Shown here: piece by piece, positions 1-9,548 of the stretch
Layout of the letters: the number at the start of each line of letters is the position of its first letter
Numbering within the stretch: the first letter of the stretch is position 1
DNA from: Azospirillum sp. SYSU D00513
Lineage (GTDB): Bacteria > Pseudomonadota > Alphaproteobacteria > Azospirillales > Azospirillaceae
Assembly: GCF_017356015.1 (NCBI RefSeq)
Contig: NZ_JAFIQV010000002.1
Coordinates: 235,654 to 299,653 of the forward strand
Length of the DNA: 64,000 nt
Reading direction: 5' to 3'
Notes under the pieces: generated by a model
What the model was told of the DNA's origin: nothing
Seen by the model: only the letters and a program-made list of their open reading frames with translations
Database searches by the model: none
Translations under genes and position numbers: made by a program

Positions 1-29
1 GTCGGAACGTTCAAACCCAAGGATTTGAA

Positions 30-230
30 ATGCCCAAGCTGAAGACCAAGAGCGGCGCCAAGAAGCGCTTCAAGGTGACCGCTTCCGGTAAGGTCCGTGC
101 CGGTGCCGCCTACAAGCGCCACTGCCTGGAAAACAAGAGCCCGGACATGAAGCGCAGTGCGCGCGGCATGATGACGCTTTCCGACCAGGACGCGCGCATC
201 GTGCTGAAGAACTGGCTGCGCAACGCTTGA
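30..230 (+). CDS. rpmI: 50S ribosomal protein L35 (bL35)
   Basis: The 66-residue basic protein starts [14 protein letters not shown] and ends in KNWLRNA, the usual beginning and length for bL35, a small protein of the large ribosomal subunit. An AAGGA ribosome binding site sits about 5 bases before the ATG. rplT follows after 17 bases, the standard infC-rpmI-rplT order; infC would lie just left of the window. Confidence is high because both sequence and neighbour agree. Confidence 0.97.
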   Translation: MPKLKTKSGAKKRFKVTASGKVRAGAAYKRHCLENKSPDMKRSARGMMTLSDQDARIVLKNWLRNA

Positions 231-247
231 TCCGGAGGAATTGATAA

Positions 248-619
248 ATGGCACGTGTTAAGCGCGGCGTTACCACCCACGCCCGTCACCGCAAGATCCT
301 GAAGCTCGCCAAGGGCTACCGGGGCCGGAACTCCAAGAACTTCCGGATCGCGATCGAGAAGGTCGAAAAGGCGCTTCAATACGCCTACCGCGACCGCCGC
401 AACAAGAAGCGCAATTTCCGCGGCCTGTGGATCCAGCGCATCAACGCCGGCGTCCGCCAGTATGGCCTGACCTACTCGCGCTTCATGAACGGCATCAAGC
501 TGGCCGGCATCGAGATCGACCGCAAGGTCCTGTCCGACCTGGCCGGCCGCGAGCCGGAGTCCTTCAAGATCCTGGTCGACCAGGCCCAGGCCGCTCTGGA
601 CTCCAAGAAGGCCGCCTGA
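248..619 (+). CDS. rplT: 50S ribosomal protein L20 (bL20)
   Basis: The 123-residue basic protein begins [16 protein letters not shown] and contains the conserved GYRGR and [16 protein letters not shown] blocks of bL20, which binds 23S rRNA early in large-subunit assembly. A GGAGG site stands in front of the ATG. It is co-transcribed with rpmI. In many bacteria L20 represses this operon by binding its own leader; that leader would be outside the window, so autoregulation cannot be judged here. Confidence 0.97.
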   Translation: MARVKRGVTTHARHRKILKLAKGYRGRNSKNFRIAIEKVEKALQYAYRDRRNKKRNFRGLWIQRINAGVRQYGLTYSRFMNGIKLAGIEIDRKVLSDLAGREPESFKILVDQAQAALDSKKAA

Positions 620-660
620 TCTCCGCTTCCAGGCGGGGCCCCGGGCGCCAGACAGCATGA

Positions 661-695
661 AGGGAGCCGGGCCTCTGGGTCCGGCTCCCTTTTTG
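661..695 (+). terminator. rho-independent terminator after rplT
   Basis: AGGGAGCCGG (661-670) pairs with CCGGCTCCCT (681-690) around a 10-base loop and is followed by five T. It ends the rpmI-rplT transcript, or may attenuate read-through into pheS, whose ATG is 55 bases downstream. Confidence 0.85.
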
Positions 696-749
696 TCGTT
701 CAGGACCCGATTTCAATTCGCGAATTCCTCCAGTGCAGCGGGAAGAGCC

Positions 750-1832
750 ATGTCGGACGCGCTGAAGAACGAACTCCTGTCGCAGGTCGAGGCCGCCGCG
801 GACCTCGCCGCGCTGGAAGAGGTGCGGGTGACCGCGCTCGGCAAGAAGGGCCGCATCACCGGCCTCATGAAGGAGCTGGGCGGCCTGTCGCCGGATGAGC
901 GCCGCGAGCGCGGCCAGGCGCTGAACGTGCTGAAGGACGAGATCGCCTCGGCAATCGACGCCCGCAAGGCGGAGCTTGCCCGCGCGCATCTGGAAGCGCG
1001 GCTCGAGGCCGAGCGCATCGACGTCACCCTGCCGGTCCGCCCCGAGGCCGAGGGGCGCATCCACCCGATCAGCCAGACCATCGACGAGATGGTCGCCATC
1101 TTCGCCGAGATGGGCTTCACGGTCGCCGAAGGGCCGGACGTCGAGGACGACTTCCACAACTTCACCGCCCTGAACTTCCCGCCGGGCCACCCGGCCCGCG
1201 ACATGCACGACACCTTCTATCTGCCGGACGCGCCCTCGGAAAATGGCGCCGACAAGAAGATGCTGCTGCGCACCCACACCAGCCCGGTGCAGGTCCGCAC
1301 CATGCTGAACAAGAAGCCGCCGATCCGCATCATCGCGCCGGGCCGCACCTACCGGTCCGACTACGACATGACGCACACCCCGATGTTCCACCAGATCGAG
1401 GGGCTGGTCATCGACGAGGCGACCAACATGGGGCACCTGAAGGGCTGCCTGATCGAGTTCTGCCGCGCCTTCTTCGACGTGGACGACCTGCCGTTGCGCT
1501 TCCGTCCGAGCTTCTTCCCCTTCACCGAGCCCTCGGCGGAGGTGGACATCGGCTGTTCGCGCAAGGGCGGCGAGCTGAAGCTCGGCAACCACGGCGACTG
1601 GCTGGAGATCCTGGGCTGCGGCATGGTCCACCCGAACGTGCTGGAAGCCTGCGGCATCGACAGCACGCGCTACCAGGGCTTCGCCTTCGGCATGGGGATC
1701 GAGCGCGTCGCGATGCTGAAATACGGCATCCCCGACCTGCGCACCTTCTTCGAGGCGGACCTGCGCTGGCTGAAGCATTACGGCTTCGTTCCCCTCGACG
1801 TTCCCAGCATGGCCCAGGGCCTGACGCGCTAA
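750..1832 (+). CDS. pheS: phenylalanyl-tRNA synthetase alpha subunit
   Basis: The 360-residue protein is the catalytic alpha chain of the (alpha-beta)2 enzyme that charges tRNA-Phe. It has an N-terminal coiled-coil (about residues 1-85) and a class II synthetase core with motif 2 ([19 protein letters not shown]) and the motif 3 region [15 protein letters not shown] near the C-terminus. I chose the ATG at 750 ([11 protein letters not shown]), which gives the family length of about 360. An in-frame ATG at 657 would place the upstream terminator inside the gene. pheT follows after 13 bases, so the two are one operon. Confidence 0.97.
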   Translation: MSDALKNELLSQVEAAADLAALEEVRVTALGKKGRITGLMKELGGLSPDERRERGQALNVLKDEIASAIDARKAELARAHLEARLEAERIDVTLPVRPEAEGRIHPISQTIDEMVAIFAEMGFTVAEGPDVEDDFHNFTALNFPPGHPARDMHDTFYLPDAPSENGADKKMLLRTHTSPVQVRTMLNKKPPIRIIAPGRTYRSDYDMTHTPMFHQIEGLVIDEATNMGHLKGCLIEFCRAFFDVDDLPLRFRPSFFPFTEPSAEVDIGCSRKGGELKLGNHGDWLEILGCGMVHPNVLEACGIDSTRYQGFAFGMGIERVAMLKYGIPDLRTFFEADLRWLKHYGFVPLDVPSMAQGLTR

Positions 1833-1845
1833 AGGAGCCGGACCC

Positions 1846-4257
1846 ATGAAGTTCACGCTGTCCTGGCTGAAGGACCATCTGGAAACCGACGCCACGCTCG
1901 ACCGGATCACCGAAAAGCTCACCAGCCTCGGGCTGGAGGTGGAGGGGATCAAGGACCGTTCGGCGGAGCTGGCGCCCTTCCGCATCGCCCATGTCGTCAC
2001 GGCGGAGAAGCACCCGGACGCGGACAAGCTGCGCGTCCTGACGGTGGACACCGGGTCCGGGACGCTGCAGGTCGTCTGCGGCGCGCCGAACGCGCGCGCC
2101 GGCATGAAGGGCGTCTTCGCGCCGGTCGGCACCTATGTGCCCGGCTCCGACATCACGCTGAAGAAGGGCGTCATCCGCGGCGTCGAGTCGAACGGGATGA
2201 TGTGCTCGGAGCGCGAGCTGACCCTGTCGGACGAGCACAACGGCATCATCGAGCTGCCGGACGACGCGCCGGTCGGCGCCTCCTTCGCCGACTTCGCGGG
2301 GCTGAACGACCCGGTCATCGACATCAACCTGACGCCGGACCGCGCCGACTGCGCCGGCGTGCGCGGCATCGCGCGCGACCTCGCCGCCGCCGGGCTCGGC
2401 ACGCTGAAGCCCTTGTCGGGCGGCCGTCTGGAGTCCGAGCCGGTGAAGGGCGCGTTCCCGTGCCCGGTCAGCGTCACGGTCGAGCGGCCGGACGCCTGCC
2501 CGCTGTTCGTCGGGCGCGTCATCCGCGGCGTGAAGAACGGCCCCAGCCCGAAGTGGCTGCAGGACAAGCTGATCGCCATCGGGCTGCGCCCGATCTCGGC
2601 GCTGGTGGATATCACCAACTACATGACCTTCGACGTTGCGCGCCCGCTGCACGTCTTCGACGCCGACAAGGTGACGGGCGGCATCACGGTGCGCATGGGG
2701 CGCGGGGGCGAGACGCTCAAGGCGCTGAACGGCAAGGAATACGCGCTGGACGGCGAGATGACGGTGATCGCCGCCTCCAACGGCGTCGAGTCGCTGGCCG
2801 GCATCGTCGGCGGCGAGGAGTCCGGCTGCACCGAGGCGACCAGCACCGTCTTCGTGGAAGCGGCGCTGTTCGACCCGGTGCGCACGGCCCAGACCGGCCG
2901 GCGGCTGGGGGCGGAGTCCGACGCGCGCTACCGCTTCGAACGCGGTCTCGACCCGGCCGCCGTCTTCCAGGGGATGGAGCGCGCCACGCGCCTGATCCTG
3001 GAGCTGTGCGGCGGCGAGCCGTCGGAGCTGACCGTCGCCGGCCGTGAGCCGGAGTGGCAGCGCAGCCTGCCCCTGCGCCCGAACCGCGTGAAGCATCTGG
3101 GCGGGGTGGACCTCGCCATCGACGCGCAGATCCGCATCCTGAAGGCGCTGGGCTTCGCGGTGGAGCGGGAGGAGGCCGACGGCACCCTGCGCATCGCCGT
3201 CCCTTCCTGGCGCGCCGACGTGCATGGCGAGGCGGACCTCGTCGAGGAGGTGCTGCGCGTCCATGGCTTCGACGCCATCCCGGTGACGCCGCTGCCCTGC
3301 GACACGGTGCTGACCCGCCCGGCCCTGACCGCCAGGCAGCGCCGGGTCGGGCTTGCCCGCCGCACGCTGGCGGCGCGCGGCCTGAACGAGGCGGTGACCT
3401 GGTCCTTCACCTCGGCCGCCGTGGCCGCGCTGTTCGGCGGCGTGAACGAGGGGCTGCGGCTGGTCAACCCGATCAGCGCCGACCTGGACGTCATGCGCCC
3501 GTCGATCCTCGGCAACCTGATCCAGGCGGCCGGCCGCAACGCCGACCGCGGCATCGCCGACGTCCGGCTGTTCGAGCTGGGTGCCGCCTTCCGCACGCCG
3601 GCCCCCGACGGGCAGGACACGGTGGCGGCGGGCTTGCGCGCCGGTCAGGCCGTGCCGCGCCACTGGGCGGAGAAGGCGCGGGGCGTGGACGTCTTCGATG
3701 CCAAGGCCGACGCCATGGCGGTGCTGGAGGCGGCGGGCGCTCCGACCGCCAACCTGCAGGTGACGACGGACGCGCCGGTCTGGTACCACCCCGGCCGCTC
3801 CGGCGTGCTGCGGCTCGGCCCGACCGTGATGGGGCGCTTCGGCGAGATCCACCCGTCGGTGCTGGAGGCGCTCGGCGTCAAGGGACCGGTCGTCGGCTTC
3901 GAGGTGATGCTGGACGCCATCCCGCTGCCCAAGAAGAAGGGCGGCACGGCCAAGCCGATGGTCCAGCTCTCCAACTTCCAGCCGGTGGAGCGCGACTTCG
4001 CCTTCGTCGTCGCGCGTTCGGTTGAGGCCGACAAGATCGTCCGCGCCGCCAAGGGTGCCGACAAGGCGCTGGTCCGCGACGTGACGGTGTTCGACGTCTA
4101 CCAGGGGCCGGGTGTCGAGGAGGGGGCCAAGTCTGTGGCGGTCTCCGTCACCTACCAGCCGGCCGACCGCACCCTGACCGACGAGGAGATCGAGGCCGTC
4201 GGCCAGAAGATCGTCGCCGCCGTGGTCAAGGCGACGGGCGGGGCGCTGAGGGGCTGA
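1846..4257 (+). CDS. pheT: phenylalanyl-tRNA synthetase beta subunit
   Basis: The 803-residue beta chain partners PheS. The visible order is the EMAP/B2 tRNA-binding domain (about residues 40-150, VCGAPNARAGMKG), the B3/B4 editing domain (about 210-370), the B5 domain (about 400-475), a catalytic-like core, and a C-terminal ferredoxin-fold anticodon-binding domain (about 710-803, LSNFQPVERDFAFVV). Length and order match bacterial PheT. GGAGCC precedes the ATG. The gene ends just ahead of a strong terminator. Confidence 0.97.
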   Translation: MKFTLSWLKDHLETDATLDRITEKLTSLGLEVEGIKDRSAELAPFRIAHVVTAEKHPDADKLRVLTVDTGSGTLQVVCGAPNARAGMKGVFAPVGTYVPGSDITLKKGVIRGVESNGMMCSERELTLSDEHNGIIELPDDAPVGASFADFAGLNDPVIDINLTPDRADCAGVRGIARDLAAAGLGTLKPLSGGRLESEPVKGAFPCPVSVTVERPDACPLFVGRVIRGVKNGPSPKWLQDKLIAIGLRPISALVDITNYMTFDVARPLHVFDADKVTGGITVRMGRGGETLKALNGKEYALDGEMTVIAASNGVESLAGIVGGEESGCTEATSTVFVEAALFDPVRTAQTGRRLGAESDARYRFERGLDPAAVFQGMERATRLILELCGGEPSELTVAGREPEWQRSLPLRPNRVKHLGGVDLAIDAQIRILKALGFAVEREEADGTLRIAVPSWRADVHGEADLVEEVLRVHGFDAIPVTPLPCDTVLTRPALTARQRRVGLARRTLAARGLNEAVTWSFTSAAVAALFGGVNEGLRLVNPISADLDVMRPSILGNLIQAAGRNADRGIADVRLFELGAAFRTPAPDGQDTVAAGLRAGQAVPRHWAEKARGVDVFDAKADAMAVLEAAGAPTANLQVTTDAPVWYHPGRSGVLRLGPTVMGRFGEIHPSVLEALGVKGPVVGFEVMLDAIPLPKKKGGTAKPMVQLSNFQPVERDFAFVVARSVEADKIVRAAKGADKALVRDVTVFDVYQGPGVEEGAKSVAVSVTYQPADRTLTDEEIEAVGQKIVAAVVKATGGALRG

Positions 4258-4290
4258 CCGGCTCCCGGCCGCATTCCCTATCCGGAGGAG

Positions 4291-4319
4291 GGCTCCCGCT
4301 TCAGGGCGGGGGCCTTTTT
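4291..4319 (+). terminator. rho-independent terminator after pheT
   Basis: GGCTCCCGC (4291-4299) pairs with GCGGGGGCC (4306-4314) with one G-U pair, followed by five T. A second GC hairpin (GCCCGCC / GGCGGGC, 4324-4344) follows immediately. Confidence 0.88.
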
Positions 4320-4676
4320 CTTTGCCCGCCTTCCTTCGGCGGGCGCCGTCCGGGGCGGCCGTCCTGGACGGCTTAGCCATCATCCTCTATGCGTTTTTGG
4401 GGAGTTGAGAAGGCTTTTGGCTTTACATTAGGCTGAATTAAGACCGAAATCAGAACAAGCGCGGCTCTGCCCAAAGGTGGAGCCTCACTTTGGTGCCGAC
4501 GCTTTCCTTGGGTGGTCTGTTGCGATCTGTTGAGGGGTGTTCGAAGCGCACCCCTGCGGTTTCTGGCATTCTTTCGACTGGCATTCCAGAACGGCCCGTT
4601 TCCCTTCGGCAATGGACCGTGGGGGAAAGCGAGCCTTTCGGAACGAAAAACCACAAAGAACAGGGCTGGAACGACC
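4320..4676. other. intergenic region upstream of a receiver protein
   Basis: About 357 bases separate the pheT terminator from the next start codon. The stretch at 4380-4500 is less GC-rich than its surroundings. Open frames cross it on both strands, but none has a convincing start or recognisable protein. It presumably holds the promoter of the receiver gene; I could not pick a clear -35/-10 pair. Confidence 0.4.
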
Positions 4677-5195
4677 ATGTGGCAAGCAGCGAACAGGGCC
4701 TCCGGAGGGGCAATCGTCCCGCACGCGCTCCTCGGTGACGGGGGAGCCGACGACGCAGGGGATGCGGCGGAGGGGGGACCCTTACCCGCCGCCGGGGGCA
4801 GCCGTTTGGTCGTCGTCGTGGACGACGAACCCTTCATCGTCGAAGGGTTGTCGCTGCTGCTGAAGGGGTGGGGCTACGAGGTGGTCGCCGCGCAATCCAT
4901 CGACGAGCTGGCCCAGCGGCTGCCGGCCATCCGGGAGGTGCCGGGGCTCGTGCTGGCCGACCATTTCCTGCCGCAGGGCGGCTCCGGGATCGAGGCGGTG
5001 GAGATGGTGCGGCGGCACGCCGGGGCGCCCGTTCCCGCGATCATCCTGACCGGCGACACGGCGCCGGAACGGCTCGCCGAGGCGTCGGCGCGCGGCTGCG
5101 GCCTGCTGCACAAGCCGGTGCAGGTGGCGCCCCTGCGCGATGCCGTGGATAAGGCCATGGGCAAGGGGGCGGGCCAGGGCCAGGGCCAGGCCTAG
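4677..5195 (+). CDS. single-domain response regulator (receiver protein)
   Basis: The 172-residue protein has about 40 disordered residues, then one CheY-like receiver domain (about residues 43-162) with no output domain. Receiver landmarks are VVVVDDEPF (acidic pair), ADHFLP (phospho-acceptor Asp), ILTGDT (Thr) and HKPVQ (Lys). Single receivers act as phospho-shuttles or targets of hybrid kinases. The start at 4677 is the first ATG that trims an unlikely N-terminus; its ribosome site is weak, so the true start may differ. The C-terminus is a short GQGQGQA tail. No kinase is adjacent, so its partner is unknown. Confidence 0.8.
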   Translation: MWQAANRASGGAIVPHALLGDGGADDAGDAAEGGPLPAAGGSRLVVVVDDEPFIVEGLSLLLKGWGYEVVAAQSIDELAQRLPAIREVPGLVLADHFLPQGGSGIEAVEMVRRHAGAPVPAIILTGDTAPERLAEASARGCGLLHKPVQVAPLRDAVDKAMGKGAGQGQGQA

Positions 5196-5202
5196 AGGCC
5201 GG

Positions 5203-5580
5203 TCAGCGGCGCGGGCTGGCGGGTGGCGGCGGGGCGAGCAGGGCCGGGTCGAGGGAGTCCGCCGGCACATAGCCGATGGGGCGCCCGCCGATCGCGACCT
5301 CGGTCCAGCTCGTGCCGCGCGGCGTGCCCAGCGCGTTCAGCGCCGCGCCCTTCTTCATGGTGCGCAGGATGCGCGCGTTCTCGCTCGGGCCGATCCGGAC
5401 CTCGACGTCGCGGTTCAGCACGACCTCGCCGGTCAGCGGACCGCCGAGGATGACGGGGTTCTGCGCCCAGGCCGGCGCTGAGAAGGGCGCGGCACCGGTC
5501 CAGAGCAGCGCGAGCGCCAGGGTCAGAGCGGGAGCAGCAGACCAGCTTGCCATGAACAGCCTCATCGAACGGGCCGCCAT
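5203..5580 (-). CDS. secreted SH3-like domain protein
   Basis: The 125-residue protein has an N-terminal signal peptide (MRLFMASWSAAPALTLALAL, likely cleavage after AWAQ) and one bacterial SH3 domain (about residues 45-110) with the pattern VRIGPSENARILRTMKKG. Such domains usually act in the cell envelope, often binding peptidoglycan or partner proteins. The start at 5580 has AGAGGG five bases upstream; 5565 is an alternative. It ends tail-to-tail with the receiver gene, seven bases away. No specific role can be assigned. Confidence 0.72.
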   Translation of the reverse strand: MAARSMRLFMASWSAAPALTLALALLWTGAAPFSAPAWAQNPVILGGPLTGEVVLNRDVEVRIGPSENARILRTMKKGAALNALGTPRGTSWTEVAIGGRPIGYVPADSLDPALLAPPPPASPRR

Positions 5581-5747
5581 CGTGCCCTCTAGGCATTGTG
5601 CCCCGGAGGGGCGGGGCGGGGCAACAGGGGCTTTCCCGCCCCTCGGGAAGGCCGGGCCGGCTCGGGAACGGGGGGCGGCCGTCCGCGTTTTCCTCAATCT
5701 GCAAGGCGAACCAAGAAGAATGGCGCCCACCGGAACAGGAGAGCAGC

Positions 5748-6164
5748 ATGGAGAAGGCCAACGTCAACGATCTGTCGAGCCTGGAGCGGGTCTATCCCCG
5801 CGACGCCTACGAGGAAGAGGCGCGGCGGAACGCCCAGGACAAGAACACGGTCCATCACGGGCTGAAGATCCTGTCCGCGCCGGACGGCGAGGGCAACTTC
5901 GACGTGATGCGGGCGAACCGCCATGTCGGCGAGGTCCCGGCCCCGACCCATTCGCTGTTCGTCTGCCCCTTCCTGCCGGCGGCCGAACAGGAGCAGTTCA
6001 CCCAGGACCGCAACTACGGCGGCCCGATCCAGAAGCCCGAGGGAACGGAGAACCGGACCGATCCCTATCAGGCCTTCCTGGCGCAGGTCGTCGCCACCGC
6101 GAAATCCGCCGACTTCCCGCCGACCGACGGCGAGGAACGGCTGAAGGGCTTCCACGGCGGCTGA
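5748..6164 (+). CDS. conserved-looking hypothetical protein
   Basis: The 138-residue protein begins MEKANVNDLSSLERVYPRDA. AGGAG sits seven bases before the ATG. It is acidic, soluble and rich in polar residues, with no signal peptide, membrane segment or motif that I recognise. A central hydrophobic strand (SLFVCPFLPAAEQ) suggests a small folded domain. It stands alone between divergent and convergent neighbours. Coding character is good (high GC at third positions, strong ribosome site); function is unknown. Confidence 0.7.
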   Translation: MEKANVNDLSSLERVYPRDAYEEEARRNAQDKNTVHHGLKILSAPDGEGNFDVMRANRHVGEVPAPTHSLFVCPFLPAAEQEQFTQDRNYGGPIQKPEGTENRTDPYQAFLAQVVATAKSADFPPTDGEERLKGFHGG

Positions 6165-6179
6165 TACGATTTTCATGAC

Positions 6180-6200
6180 GTCCTGACCTGTGGTCAGGAC
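6180..6200 (+). terminator. short perfect hairpin after the 5748-6164 gene
   Basis: GTCCTGACC (6180-6188) pairs perfectly with GGTCAGGAC (6192-6200) around a 3-base loop, starting 16 bases after the stop codon. There is no T run, so it may be a stabilising hairpin rather than a classical terminator. Confidence 0.5.
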
Positions 6201-6252
6201 TTCCGCGCCACGACTTCCTCGCCAGGGGGCGCGGGGCCGCAGTCGCGGCCCT

Positions 6253-6291
6253 ATACCGGGCTCGGAGGTCGGAATTTTCCGAGCCCGGTAT
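6253..6291. repeat. 13-bp perfect inverted repeat between two convergent genes
   Basis: ATACCGGGCTCGG (6253-6265) is the exact reverse complement of 6279-6291, with a 13-base AT-containing loop. A smaller hairpin of CAGGGCC / GGCCCTG follows near 6311-6329, and the lepA terminator comes next, so this 130-bp strip carries four hairpins in a row. Confidence 0.7.
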
Positions 6292-6340
6292 GAGAACCCA
6301 CAAAACGGTCCAGGGCCTTCCGGCCCTGGCCGGGGGACAT

Positions 6341-6369
6341 GGAAAAGGGGGCCGGCGGCCCCCTTTTCC
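6341..6369 (-). terminator. rho-independent terminator of lepA (works in both directions)
   Basis: GGAAAAGGGGGCC (6341-6353) and GGCCCCCTTTTCC (6357-6369) form a perfect 13-bp stem with a 3-base loop. The A/T ends give a U-rich side on either strand. It lies 24 bases past the lepA stop codon. Confidence 0.88.
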
Positions 6370-6393
6370 TTGCGCAGCAATCCCAAACGCTCG

Positions 6394-8196
<1,803 letters not shown>

Positions 8197-8349
8197 CGGT
8201 GCCCGGAGCCCTGGTTTGCCCGGAACATAGGGCGTAGGGGCGTTTGGCGCAACGACGGTCTGCGGATGCCGAAAGTTGGTCTCGGCCGCAAAATATAGCC
8301 ACGCTCGTGCTATGCTTTTTTTGGAGTGCAAAGGCTATGGGGTAGCAAG

Positions 8350-9405
8350 ATGTTGGCTTGCAAAGATAATAGATATTTTCCAATCCTTCGTGGAAGAAAA
8401 AGCGACATCGATGCGCTCTCGAAGCTAGGCACGCAGGAAGCCTCTCAGGTTATTCCTATATTAATATTAGGATTGGTTGATAGCTATTTTTGGAATTTCT
8501 ATGAAGAGCCGGAAGATGCCATAGAAAATGCTGAAAGGGTGGCCGGTTACATTCGGCGTGGGAGCTTGCAATGTCCAGAAATACTCTTGGATTTCACGGA
8601 GTTGCTGAAGCGGGCGATGCCGGAGCATATTCCACACATATTAGAAGTACTTAGTCCGTGGGCTTTGGGGTTGCCGGTTAAGCCTGTACTGACCTTGAGC
8701 GGTGATTTTTATTCAGTCGAAAAACTGTTTCATTTTTTCAGTGAAAAATACGACGGTGTATCTCTGCGTTTTTGCAGAAACGCTTTCCCGCAAGTTCTTT
8801 TTGGAGTGGTAAGAAATAGGGTTGAAGAATATATTGTAAAAGCTCCTTATTCAATTGTCGATTTCGAGCAGTCTGCTAATGACTTTTTGGTCTGTTCAGG
8901 GCTATTGAAATTGTATCAAAGCATCACGAGAAACAAGATGTCATCAGAGAAAGGCCTGGTTCTATCCGGCACTTCGATACCTTCAATAAACATGTGCGAT
9001 AAATCCTATGGCGTAGGCTGCATTGAATTCCGAAGGTATGAACATGTAAGAAATGCAGAAATGATATTTCCAGAAATAACAAATGTGTGCTTTTCTGACC
9101 ATACGGTTTTCCCGTTGGTTAATGGGCGTTCTATCACAGGAGGCCGAAAAGCGGTTCGGTATACAACAGATCACGGGCTAATTTTTCCCTTCGGTCCCAA
9201 GATTAAAATTCAGGATCCAGATGTTTACAGCAATCTATGTAGAATGATTGTTGAGGATGAAAACTACAAAGGTGTTAGCTTTTCATGGGGTGATTCACAT
9301 ATCATGGAATGTGCCCGGGGTTTGATCTCAAGAAACCAAACAACCTGGATATCCGCTGCCATAAATCACCACATTACCTCAGTAGTAAAACATCTCAGAG
9401 AATAA
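8350..9405 (+). CDS. beta-family-like protein on AT-rich DNA, likely acquired
   Basis: The 351-residue soluble protein begins MLACKDNRYFPILRGRKSD. The opening YFPILRGRKSDIDAL followed by VIPIL, and the ending WISAAINHHITSVVKHLRE, resemble what I remember of the phage-type beta family (Pfam Beta_protein), whose role is unclear but which is often found in phage and defence contexts. This is a recollection, not a search result. Codon use is AT-rich (ATA, TTA, AGA, AAT common), unlike every neighbour, which indicates recent horizontal transfer. A GTG at 8326 is an alternative start; neither start has a strong ribosome site. No transposase or integrase lies beside it. Confidence 0.72.
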   Translation: MLACKDNRYFPILRGRKSDIDALSKLGTQEASQVIPILILGLVDSYFWNFYEEPEDAIENAERVAGYIRRGSLQCPEILLDFTELLKRAMPEHIPHILEVLSPWALGLPVKPVLTLSGDFYSVEKLFHFFSEKYDGVSLRFCRNAFPQVLFGVVRNRVEEYIVKAPYSIVDFEQSANDFLVCSGLLKLYQSITRNKMSSEKGLVLSGTSIPSINMCDKSYGVGCIEFRRYEHVRNAEMIFPEITNVCFSDHTVFPLVNGRSITGGRKAVRYTTDHGLIFPFGPKIKIQDPDVYSNLCRMIVEDENYKGVSFSWGDSHIMECARGLISRNQTTWISAAINHHITSVVKHLRE

Positions 9406-9487
9406 AAGTAGATCTATTTTTAATCCCTTAATCTCGGACGACTCAAGTGTAGGGCCGGGATAGTCTTCTAGAGGCTGCCCGGCTAGC

Positions 9488-9508
9488 TTTGGTCTAGTTA
9501 TGACCAAA
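9488..9508. repeat. small inverted repeat between the AT-rich gene and glgA
   Basis: TTTGGTC (9488-9494) pairs with GACCAAA (9502-9508) around a 7-base loop. It lies between two convergent genes and may be a weak terminator. Its low GC fits the acquired segment rather than the glgA side. Confidence 0.4.
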
Positions 9509-9548
9509 CTCATAATATGCTCCGGGCATACTACAGATGCTCTCACCC

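Noticed and set aside
657..749. A Phe-containing leader (LSFRTRFQF) in front of pheS that could hint at Phe attenuation
   Set aside because: It is in frame with pheS with no own stop, and the terminator hairpin precedes rather than follows the Phe codons, so the classical pheM arrangement is not met.
564..4383. Long minus-strand open frames across pheS and pheT (and similar very long antisense frames over glgC-glgA, the LOV kinase, argJ and secA)
   Set aside because: High-GC coding DNA leaves open frames on the other strand. They have no family motifs, poor starts, and overlap well-identified genes.
4373..4837. Several open frames on both strands in front of the receiver gene at 4677
   Set aside because: They lack ribosome sites and family resemblance, and they overlap each other. 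Treated as intergenic.
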